From NCBI RefSeq assembly GCF_041146795.1, contig NC_135170.1:36934159-36998158 (forward strand): DNA of 64,000 nt. Reading direction: 5' to 3'. A program made the position numbers and the translations under genes. Source of the DNA: Maylandia zebra. Its lineage: Eukaryota > Chordata > Actinopteri > Cichliformes > Cichlidae. Under the pieces are notes generated by a model. It was not told the DNA's origin, made no database searches, and saw only the letters and a program-made list of their open reading frames with translations. Positions 1 to 9,499 of the stretch are shown here, in pieces (the stretch's first letter is position 1; each line of letters opens with the position of its first letter).

Positions 1-1033
1 GCTAGGAGGAGTTGGCCGTCCGACTGCGGTCTGGGGTGTGGGGCCTCCCTGCTGCTGCAGAGTCGGGGCGGTCTGCTTCTCCCCAACGCAGGGAAAAGGG
101 TAACACCACTTGGGTCTGGGTGCAATTCCCCCCTCCAGGGGCAAGGGTACCTAGACCCGGTTCGTAGAGTACGCTTGGGGAGTGTGATTGTGTGTACAGC
201 GTCTCTTTATGTCTGTCTCCACGTTGGTTGAGTGTGGAGTGAGTGCATATGAGAGCATGAGGGTGGGAATGGATGTTTGTATATGTGTGTGCCTGTATGT
301 CTGTGTCTATATGTCAGGTTGGGTATCAGACGCCACCTCTCTGGGGACATCTCAGGCCCTCCAAGGTTTGGAGGCCTATCTCCACCCACCACCACTTCCC
401 CTGCCGGTGGCGGATTCCCTCAGGTGTCGGTGCGTTGGTGGTTCTTTGTGTCTGGGGATGGGCGTCCGGGTACACACCGGCTCACTCCTTGGCGGCCGCT
501 TATCGGGGCCTGGAGCCTGGGGCTCGCTCGGGCCACTTCGGAGGTGGGGTGCCCCCGGCCTCTCGGCCTGGGGCTCGGTCACTCAGGCACGGCTGGCTGC
601 CGGCGGAGCTCACGGGCGCGTCACTGCAACCCCCCCGGCTTCTGCTCCGCGGCTGCTGAGTGAGCCCTCATCTGGGACTCTCCTCAGCTCTTTCTGGGAC
701 AGTGGCGCGGCTGCCCCTCTGTTGGTCTTCCTTGGTCTCTTGTGTTCTGGGGGCCTCTGGATGTCTGGAGTTTTGATCTCCTCCATACCTGCTTCATGCC
801 CTGGAGGACGGGGCTGTGGCTCCCCACACTCCCTAGCAGATCGTTACATGGAGAAACCTTTGGAATACAAGCATGCTGATCCACACAGGTATGCACACAG
901 GTGTACACACGGGTATTCACAGACGCGGACTACAGCTTTCTTGGCTGCTGCCTCAAAGCACATTGTGCGCTGTCTATCTTGCGTGCTGCACAATATCGTT
1001 TATTATTTAGTATCTACTGATATCTACTGCTAG
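1..1033. other. unidentified GC-rich stretch, probably repeat
   Basis: No recognisable gene. The first 170 bases are C/G rich, followed by TG-rich tracts and several overlapping open frames on both strands that show no family resemblance and no splice structure. It stops where the terminal inverted repeat of the neighbouring element begins. It looks like an old repeat consensus, but I cannot name it. Confidence 0.3.
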
Positions 1034-2176
1034 CTACACTGAAAAAAATAATCAGTGGGATAAACATAAAAAAAATTATTGTAATCGGTTGCACGAAATT
1101 AAGTTATGTTTGGTTAACCTTAGTTTTTTATGTTATACCTGCACACATTTTTCTGGTAACACGAACATGACTTTTTTATGTTGTTGTTATGTTTTTCATT
1201 CCGGTCAAATATTTATAGAAACCACTTGTTTATCAGACATGAACTTTTTGTGTTAATTGTATTGGACTACTATGTGTTATAGTGACAAGATTATTTTATG
1301 GTAAGCTTATTTTATTTTACAACAAATTTCTAATATATAATATATAATCTAATATATAATTGAGTGTTCAATAAATAAAACTAAATTAAGGCTGATCTTA
1401 CTGTATGTACTGTACACTTTCTCTTCAATCAAAGAAATAAGCAAAACATTTTTGAACAATGACCTGTATTTTTGAAAATACTACACAGTTGTAACAATGG
1501 ACTTTCAATTCAGGATTCCAAAATATACATGAGTCATATTTGTACAATGCATCTCTTGAAAAACATTCCACAACATTCCTCAAAGTTATCTGCTGTAACC
1601 TGAATTCAACATTGTGGGGCCTTATGACATCGCGCTTATGTAAAAAATTGTTTTTTAAATGTAAGAGCCATGAGGTAATATGGCAACAGGGGTGTAATTA
1701 TTAAAATGACACAAAGAAGAGACTTAAAATGACATCATAACCCACAGGCACACAACCAAGAGACCTAAACTGATTAGTATTGGCTTGCTTCTATCACTAA
1801 ACATCACAATCACTAATACTAGACAATGCAATCTGTTTGTAGTGGTGCACCTTGGGAATAAAATTGCAAACTGGTGAAATTGGTGCAAGGCACCATTTCC
1901 ATTGAGAAAAATGGACATTCAAAGTTTGAATTTTTTTAAAAGAGCCATGGCTTGAAAAGTGAAAACTGCAGTAATAAAGGCCCCAAGTTGAAAAGTGCCA
2001 GAAAAATAAGTTTCACTATGTACTGCAACTTTACCAGTGCTGGCTTAAAAGAAAGGATGGTACATATTCGAAGAGGTAAACATGTTGTTCCCACATCATA
2101 ACTGGAAAACTGTTCAATCATACAAAACCTGGGCCTTCTTTGAAAGGCTGTTCCTTTTGAGCTCCATAACCAGTTT

Positions 2177-2410
2177 CTATAATACCTCGAAGGTATACTT
2201 TTCCAGTGGGTAGGTGAGGTTCAAAGTGTACATTAGTCCAAACAGCATTGCAGCTGCTAGGGTATAGTTATCCAAATCCTGCCAGACTCTCTGGCCTTCA
2301 AGGACTATCCCGATGTCCTCAGGGCTGCCATTGGCATCTCTTGACTTTATGATGTAAATTCCCATGGTTGTTTCCTTATTAGATCGTTGGATAATGGCTT
2401 CATCTGTGGC
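2177..2410 (-). CDS. last coding exon of 119-aa gene inside the TIR element
   Basis: The exon starts after a CTAG acceptor and reads 77 codons to a stop at 2177-2179. It joins in phase 0 to the exon at 2849-3000. The product is hydrophilic at first, then has the segments DIGIVLEG and LAAAMLFGLMYTLNLTYP and ends KYTFEVL. This C-terminal pattern (D-I/V-G-V/I-V-I/L-E-G, then an L-GLIYALNLSYP-like helix) is one I associate with large families of uncharacterised, SAMD3-like fish proteins. That is from memory and not a database result. No catalytic motif is visible. Confidence 0.5.
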   Translation of the reverse strand, partial: ATDEAIIQRSNKETTMGIYIIKSRDANGSPEDIGIVLEGQRVWQDLDNYTLAAAMLFGLMYTLNLTYPLEKYTFEVL

Positions 2411-2848
2411 CTAGAAAATGCAGAATTCCAAAATTTAATTAAACAGAACACTGGTCAAAGAACATTATACCAAATCTTATTTTAATCTGTGTCACTATTC
2501 CAAAAAATGTTAACATTAACACATTAGGTGAAAAAAAAATGGATTCATTACAGCATGTGATTTGAGTCCTCAGAATGCTTAAAAAGGTAATGCATTTCTG
2601 AAGTGAAATCTCCATGCAAAGAAGCAGAATACTGTCAGAGCATAGAGAGGTGTTCAACTATGAACTCCACACATAGTTCTAATGCAGGTAAAAGAAAAAA
2701 AACAAAACAAAACAAAAAAAACGCACCCATGGTAAATTGTGAAAATCCCAGGTGATTTTCAACATACTCCTGGCATAGAGTGACAAGCAGCATTTTGTTA
2801 AAATTATTATTTTCCCTAAAGTGTATACACAAATTATTTTTTTCTTAC

Positions 2849-3000
2849 CTGGGCCGTGGGCTCCAGAATGTTCTGAAGTCTTCTTCCCATTTGTCCTCCT
2901 CGCCTTTTGAACACCTTTATTAGTTTGTCAGATAGCACATCTATCTGCGAGAGTAATATGGACTGCAGTGGCATGGTGGTAATGCGCTTAAACTCTGTAT
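2849..3000 (-). CDS. first coding exon of 119-aa gene inside the TIR element
   Basis: Bounded by a TTTTTAG acceptor (just above 3000) and a CAG|GTAAGA donor (below 2849). The frame is open throughout. The first ATG is at 2972-2974 in a near-ideal Kozak context (ACCACCATG). From it 42 codons run to the donor in phase 0, giving a 119-aa protein with the exon at 2177-2410. The segment is basic (VFKRRGGQMGRRL) and predicted helical. Upstream first exons at 4014 and 4893 contain no ATG, so this start is the natural one if they splice here. Confidence 0.5.
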
Positions 3001-4013
3001 CTAAAAAGAGAAGTTGTCACATAAAAAGGCTGTCAAAATCTCAAATCTCACAAGGTTACATCCACACAAAGTTGTTATTTTTTGTCATATTACTATTTAT
3101 TAGCTATGGGTCCCATGTTGCTGAGCAGTTCCATAGTTGCCCTTACTTCCATACCACCCAAAGCCTGTTTGCAACCACAGCAGTTGCCTCCTTCTGGCCA
3201 TTTTGCAGTTCTGCCAAATGACCCAGAAACTACATCTATTATTGTCATATACACATCAAGGTCTTTCATTAATACTTAGTTAAATTAGTTAATTTGACTT
3301 TTCCAGAAAATTTACCTTACAGATGCAAATCTTCACTAGTAAATAAAACAATGTTATTAAAACCTTAACTGTAACACCTCTACATAACAGCGCTAGAGAA
3401 TTGTTCTGAAGCAACACCAATCTGCCCTTCAGCAGCGATAAGCACCATATATCGATACAGAAAAAATAAATTTAACATATTTATATTGTCATTATTTTTT
3501 ATCTCTTTAAGCCCTCCTCTCAGTCTCTCTATAAATCAGTTAAAACAATTTGTTGGGTTTTTGTGTGTCTTTAACATGTTATCAGTAGATTACATTCACT
3601 GCCCCAGAACATGAAATAAAGCCCCACGTCATGCACTTCCTCTCCTAATGAGTACTGCATAGGTGTCATGCCCTAAATAAACCGACTTTAGTGAAGACCC
3701 CCACCCCCTCTCCCGAACACACACACAGAGCCCACCCCATGGCAAACTAGCTTATTTAACTGTTAACTAAATGGACACAAGTTTGTTAGTCTGTATTCAC
3801 TGAGAAAAAACAAGCGGATGTGACTGGGCACACACTGAAAAAAAGCTAATGCACATAATATTGTCCCGCAGCTTAAGCTAGCATTATCGTTAGTTAACTT
3901 AAGGAATGACTTGTTTTTTCCATTATGTTGCTCAACAGCAATTCATGAGAAAAACTTCCCCATCTAATGGATGTTCTCTTCGTTTCCTCTCAAACATGTA
4001 GTTTTCAGTTTAC

Positions 4014-4075
4014 CTCGACAAAGTAAAGCTCAGCACCAAACGTAAACGAAGCGAAGACAAAAAATGGCGGACCGC
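4014..4075 (-). promoter_or_regulatory. alternative noncoding first exon / YY1-type promoter 1 (proximal)
   Basis: AAAATGGCGGAC at 4061-4072 matches the YY1 element often found just downstream of start sites. 47 bases further in the minus direction is a CGAG|GTAAAC donor (exon edge 4014). The stretch contains no ATG and is CpG richer than its surroundings. Transcription and the exon's 5' limit are inferred. Confidence 0.4.
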
Positions 4076-4892
4076 CACAGTGAATTTTCCCTCGTAGAAC
4101 ACACCCTGGGGGTGGAGTTTCAACAGAAAACATAACTATTTTCTGTTATTTTGATATGACTGGTTTTAAAAGACTGAACATCCTTCTAAAACAAGTGAAA
4201 GGCGTGAGACTTAATTATGTTTAGACCAAAAATATAAATGATTCATGTTGGATATATTTACTGTATTTTTACTAATTTAACAACCTCATCATTACATTAG
4301 TTGCTTTATGCTACTAGCATTAGCTTGAAGCTCAAGGTCGTCATTTTATTTTATTTCTTTTTCTGGGCTTACAAACAGGACACACAACATTTAGATAACC
4401 GTTACACTGAATCTTGGGTCTGTGTTGAGTCTTCCAGCTGCTGACTACAGAAGCTAGATTGACCTTTCAGCATGTTTTTAGCGGCTGTGGCTATGTGCTG
4501 ATAATGTTACCGTGTGTGAGCAGTCACATTGGCAGCAGACATGTTTCAACAAACTAGTCATATCCCGGCCCTACATTAGCTTGTTTAATGGTTAAGACAC
4601 TGCAGGTACCACCACTTACTACAGACACCGATGCAAGTTTGTAATAGTCTGTTAATTTAAACTGAAAGAATATACAAACAATATTAACTCACATTATATA
4701 TGTTAATTACTAATTTGCTTATCGCATAATTTCGGTTACCATTAGCTAACTGGAGCTAGCTAACATTGGCCTTTCATGGTTTTCGATAAACAGCCCACAT
4801 ACCTGTAAAATAACAACACCCAGTAAAAGTCCACATATATAAAGGGTCTATACTCTTTCTCACTGGTGTGTTAGCTTTAAAATCTTATTTAC

Positions 4893-4957
4893 CTTCAAGT
4901 GTAAAACTCCAGATGGTAGTAGATTTTCCAAAGCGAGAGACAAAAATGGCGGACAGT
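4893..4957 (-). promoter_or_regulatory. alternative noncoding first exon / YY1-type promoter 2 (distal)
   Basis: Second block of the same layout: AAAATGGCGGAC at 4943-4954, then 50 bases to a GAAG|GTAAAT donor (exon edge 4893), with no ATG. The similar element, spacing and donor suggest this and the block at 4014-4075 are duplicated promoter/first-exon units. Confidence 0.4.
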
Positions 4958-5183
4958 GCAGCTGATTTTTCCTTTCCAGGGGGCGGAGCTTGAGGATAAA
5001 ACACGACTAACTTGTTTCTTTTCAACATGATTTGTTCTAAAAGAATGAATATTCTTAAAGAATATGTGAAAATTAAAAGACAAAAATATGTTTAGATGTG
5101 AAATTTAAATTAGGCATGCTGGATATATGAAGTAATTCTATGCAAATTCAACAACCACCCTATTGCATTTTTTTCAGTGTAGT

Positions 5184-5459
5184 TTATTGTGATGGTGCTG
5201 TTTTTTTTTTTATTATGTTGCTCTTTGTTGTTTGCTTTCTCTTCTGTTTTTTTTCTCCATACAGGTGACCCAGGTGTTTTGTTTTTTGTTTGTTTGTTTT
5301 TTTCTTTCTTCCCCCCCTTCTCACCGTCTCTTCTCCCCTTTGGTTTTCTTTCTCTCCCTCTCTTTCTTTCATTCTTTCTCCCTGTCCTATCCCCCAGTCA
5401 TGTCTGTCCCGTTTGTAGCAACTGAAAATAAAATAAATTCATAATTATAATAAAGGTCA
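5184..5459. repeat. pyrimidine-rich tract next to LINE fragment
   Basis: Runs of T and C (TTTTTCTTTCTTCCCCCC and similar) dominate 5200-5400. The open frames here are low-complexity artefacts. No gene is seen. Confidence 0.5.
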
Positions 5460-5742
5460 ATCAAATGGACCAATATGGCAAGGCCATGATGATCCACTTG
5501 GTAAAATAAATCCGCTTGGCATCTTTCTTGGCCTTAAGACAACAATTCTGATGCTAAAGATCCAAACGGGACACAAAAAAAAAAAAAAGAAAAAAAAAGA
5601 AAAACGGATGGCTGACCTCCAGTGGAGGATTATACATGGAGCAATAGCCACGAACAGACACAGAGCCCACCTGGACCCAAGCACTAGGGAGGGTTGTCCT
5701 TTTTGTTCAGAAAGGGAGACGCTGGAGCATTTAGTGGTCTGT
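5460..5742 (+). mobile_element. LINE ORF2 C-terminal fragment (L1/Tx1-like zinc-binding end)
   Basis: The plus frame near 5600-5740 encodes MADLQWRIIHGAIATNRHRA and then [17 protein letters not shown]. The C-x2-C...H-x4-C arrangement is that of the zf-RVT end of L1/Tx1-type LINE ORF2. The reading is short and lies next to an A-rich run at 5576-5606. An L2-type fragment follows at once. Confidence 0.55.
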
Positions 5743-6075
5743 AGTCAGGTTTCAGAGCTCATCACAGCACAGAAACAGCTTTAGTGAAGGTTACAAATGA
5801 TCTTCTTATGGCCTCTGACAGTGGACTCATCTCTGTGCTTGTCCTGCTAGACCTCAGTGCAGCGTTCGATACTGTCGACCATAATATCCTATTAGAGCGA
5901 TTAGAACATGCTGTAGGTATTACAGGTACTGTGCTGCAGTGGTTTGTATCATATCTATCTAATAGACTCCAGTTTGTGCATGTAAATGGAGAGTCCTCTT
6001 CACACACTGAGGTTAATTATGGAGTTCCACAGGGTTCAGTGCTACAGTGCTAGGACCAATTCTGTTCACATTATA
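5743..6075 (+). mobile_element. internal reverse transcriptase fragment of an L2-like LINE
   Basis: Nearly identical, in reverse orientation, to parts of 31317-31745 and 37026-37295. It encodes [20 protein letters not shown] and [10 protein letters not shown], which are reverse transcriptase motifs. An 8-bp tandem duplication (cagtgcta, about 6040-6055) breaks the frame. Both ends of the LINE are missing. Confidence 0.75.
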
Positions 6076-6245
6076 GTCCATCCGGGTTTTTTTTGGTTTT
6101 TTTTTTGCTTTTTCCTTGATGAATATTTTTTCATATTTCTCTATATGATGTATTTGACTTGTATTTTGTGTGTTCTAAAAACTCAATAAACATTGTTGCA
6201 AAAAAAAAGAATAGAATAGAATAGAATAGAAAGCATTTTACAGCC
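6076..6245 (+). mobile_element. LINE 3'UTR with AATAAA and GAATA tail
   Basis: A T-rich stretch is followed by ACTCAATAAACATTG, an A run and repeated GAATA units at about 6209-6233. This is the usual layout of a LINE 3' end and seems to terminate the composite element starting at 5460. Confidence 0.55.
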
Positions 6246-6739
6246 CTTTAAAAAACAGTGAATCTCTGTTTTACAATCTGCTGCTCATCAAATCTTCTTT
6301 AAGCCACAAACAGAGTCAGGAGTACCTGAGAGATGACCTCATCAGACAGATGAGTTCTGGAGCAAACTCAGCAGCAGCTCCATGCTGTCTGCACAAGTTC
6401 AGCTGTAAAAAAGAAACCCCACCCACAGACTTCATGTAAGCTCCACCCTGACCCTAATTCTGGGAAAACAACCTCACACAGTAGCTCAGGCACAGATGTT
6501 TCCTCTATTATCTCAACCATCATAGTGGGAATGTGAAGATCAGACCTCTACAGGATACTGGGAGAAACACACACACTCGTCGTCTGTATTCATATCTTGT
6601 GAGGACATGTTGTTGACATAATGCTTTCCCTGACCTTTACCCTGCACCTACACCAATAACCGATTGTAACTTTAACACTAAAACCACATTTTGAGTCTCA
6701 AAGGTGCCTTGGTCCCCACAAACACATGAATACACACTC

Positions 6740-6797
<58 letters not shown>

Positions 6798-7310
6798 GGA
6801 TACTGGCAGCGCTGATGGGAGGAAGCTGGAAAGTCACGAAAACAACATGTGTAGAGAATTCCAGCACATTAAAAAACCCTGCAGACTGAAGGAGTCTAAC
6901 TCGAGGTGGTGGGAGGGGTCAGATATCTGGGTACATGTGCCGTGTATAGGACGCAGGCGAGGAGTGCAGCTCGGGCTCAGGTCTGTGTGCTAAAGAAAGC
7001 TTTACCCCGAGCTTACATTTCTGATCTGAGTGAGTTTTCACCACACGCGAGCTCGCAGGTTCAATCTGTCCTGAGTTAATCTCATCATCATGCTGAATAA
7101 GCCAGAACAATCCTCTAGTTTTCGATTGTGTTCAGGAAACGTGTCAGAGTTTCTTTGAGTCTGGTTGTTTGTTCAGAAGCGTCTTTAGTGTTAGTTTTAG
7201 AGTTTCACTTTGGCACGTTTGAGGTTTTCAGGTTACACTCTTCAGATTAGATCAGTGAATGTCATTTTTTCTATTTTCTCTCCATTGGAGACGTTTCTCT
7301 GTCGGCTCTG
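6246..7310. other. intergenic, no gene seen
   Basis: Apart from the GT microsatellite at 6747-6797 I see only unstructured sequence here. Frames rich in Cys-Val or Thr-His come from the microsatellite. Confidence 0.5.
6747..6797. repeat. (GT)n microsatellite
   Basis: Uninterrupted GT dinucleotides. Confidence 0.95.
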
Positions 7311-7324
7311 ATTTCCTCAGGAAG

Positions 7325-7394
7325 CCACGCCTGACCATTAGAGCAGCAGCAGCAGCAGCTCAGAGACTTCAGCAAAGACCTGCAGCAGCAACCA
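7325..7394 (+). other. possible 5'UTR exon of actinoporin-like gene
   Basis: A CAG-rich stretch (GCAGCAGCAGCAGCAGCTCAG) ends in CAACCA|GTAAGT at 7394/7395, a strong donor lying upstream of the first coding exon on the same strand. The start is not defined. A second candidate donor (AGCAG|GTAAGA, near 8282) may mark an alternative leader exon. Confidence 0.35.
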
Positions 7395-8306
7395 GTAAGT
7401 GAAGCTTCTCCTTCAACGCTTCAGCATTGATCAGAGTCCAAACTGGTTTTGATTTGACTGGAAACATTGAGGTTAAAGTGTATGACAGTGCATGAAAGTG
7501 TATGGTGGTGTAGTCCTGGCTGCTATCGGGGGTTCGGTGAAGCAGATCCGTGGATGTGTGTTTGGCTGTAGCAATAACACGGTCATTTCTGACACTTGGG
7601 TTTTAAACCTCTTTTTAGGATAAACAAACTGTGATGCAGAGCGATACAAACTCCTGTATTCAGGTTAGAAAAGCACTAATGAAATGTCAAAAACAAACAG
7701 CTCTGTGAGGACTGATTGTTTCCAGCTGTGATCAGGCTCTGGGCGGCGGCTCCTCCCACCAGCACACTGTTACACAATGCCTCAGTCATGTCATCATGTT
7801 GAACACCTTCAGATTTCCAGTGAAATGGCTTTAAAGTCATAAGTGAAGAAATCAGACTCACAATTTACCCAGAATGCACTTTGTGAAGTCTCCTGTAGTG
7901 AATGGTCAAACATCAGATTACCAGTGCTGGTTTCTGCTTGTCAAACAGCTGCATACAGATGTTGTCTTCTGACTGAGACTCATCAGAGCTTCAGTATTAA
8001 AGTGGTTGTGCTGGTGGAAAGTCAGGTGACTATGATGGCGTCGGGGGCACCATTGACTCGGACCAAGAACACGCCTCCTATGACCCACAGTGGCTCTGAC
8101 CGTCCGCCAGCTCGTGTCAGAGCGGTTTCAAACCTGCTGCCAGGCTGAGAGACGGCGGTCAGTCAGTGAAAACATCACAGTGAAAGAGGAAGTGGAACAG
8201 GAAGTGACAGGGAGGGGTGGTCGTGTCATACAGGAGCAAAACAGACAGAAGAGGATTTGTGTGAGGCACTCGAAGGCAGCAGGTAAGAGGACAGAGAGAG
8301 AGAGAG

Positions 8307-8308
<2 letters not shown>

Positions 8309-8363
<55 letters not shown>
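8309..8363. repeat. (GT)n microsatellite
   Basis: GT dinucleotides preceded by a short GA run; lies in the 5' intron of the actinoporin-like gene. Confidence 0.95.
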
Positions 8364-8365
<2 letters not shown>

Positions 8366-9422
8366 AGTGCACTGCGTGGACGTGGAGAACACGGTCACCG
8401 TCGGTGTTTCTGTGTTCGTTCTGACTGATGAAGGAGATGAAATAACGTCTCTATGAGTGCGTGTTATTGAACATGCATTATAATGAGTTTGCAGAGCTGT
8501 TGTTGTGTTTGCCCTCTCAGTCTCTTCAAAACTGATTTTTAATGTCGCTGTTTTCACCCGGGTCAATAAACATCAAAGTTACGGGAAAGTCGTCTGTTGC
8601 TGAAAATGACCTGATATCACTGAGACGTGTTTGACGTGTGTGTGTAACGTTCAGGCTGCAAAGTTGTTTGCATCGGGTTAAATTCCTTCGTCAGTGTGTG
8701 TGGAGCTGCCCGTCGCTCCTGCAGGAACGTGGACGCCATCCTTACTTTGGTGCTTTTAAAGTCCCGAGTCTCTGTTGTTATCCCGGGACTCCTGCTCTGC
8801 AGACGCACCTGTACACACAATGGACAGCCCTCAGCCCAGGCTGTGGTCACCGAAGTAACCATGTAATGGATTTACTGTCAGGTCACATGTGAGTCATTGG
8901 TGTCCTGCGCTCTTCTTGGCTTGAGGGCTCTGATGCTGATTTCATTGTGACGCCTCAGGCTCATGGCACCTCTGTGACTCCCAGATATCAGCTTTTCTTG
9001 TAGTCACACGATCACTCGTCTTCATGGTTAGCTAGACACAGGCTCACGTTACCTGCCCGTCCTCCCCTCAGTAAGGCAGGAAAAAGAGGAGGCGGCGATG
9101 AGGCTGAGAGGACCTGCGGGTGTAATAAACATTTAAATATTTCCATCATGTGAGCAGCAGCTGAGAGCTCAGGAAGTGTGTGTGTGGTAGCGAACAGGAA
9201 ATAACAAAGTGAGAAACATAATAACAGCTCAGGCGTGACCCGATCACGTGATGCTGACTGAGCCAATCTGAAGCTGAGGACAGGGCTGGACTGCGTCTCT
9301 GGAACCGTCCCCTGCATGATGATGCTAGCTCACCAACAACCCAGAGTCCAGGATCCAGGACAGGGAGTAAACTGAAAGGACTTCCTCTGACTCTGTTTTC
9401 TGCTCCCCTGCACAGGTTCATC

Positions 9423-9499
9423 ATGGGTCTCCCAACTCACCGTCAGTGCAGCATCGAGATCCAGAACAAGACCACGACGTTCACCCTGTGCAACCCACG
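9423..9499 (+). CDS. actinoporin-like gene, coding exon 1
   Basis: Acceptor CCCTGCACAG ends at 9415, ATG is at 9423-9425 and the donor CACG|GTGAGT follows 9499. It encodes 25 codons plus two bases with no hydrophobic leader. Confidence 0.8.

Larger units (their letters stand above)
1037..5179. mobile_element. TIR-bounded DNA element (CACTA/EnSpm-like ends) carrying a spliced gene
   Basis: CACTGAAAAAAAT at 1037-1049 is repeated as its exact reverse complement at 5167-5179. Both ends are flanked by TA (1035-1036 and 5180-5181), compatible with a 2-bp target duplication. CACTG-type termini with 2-3 bp duplications are known from the CACTA/EnSpm superfamily; assigning this element there is inference because no transposase is visible. 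The interior holds a minus-strand two-coding-exon gene, two similar promoter/first-exon blocks, and a third copy of the terminal motif in direct orientation near 3833. Much of the rest is AT-rich and featureless. Confidence 0.55.

Noticed and set aside
188-1033. 281-aa frame in the first kilobase
   Set aside because: Low-complexity, no family resemblance, many overlapping frames on both strands; GC-rich artefact.
8159-8566. 135-aa minus frame with Thr-His run
   Set aside because: Generated by the GT microsatellite; same for frames at 6637-6993, 21562-21985, 46636-46818, 51100-51646 and 57031-57553.
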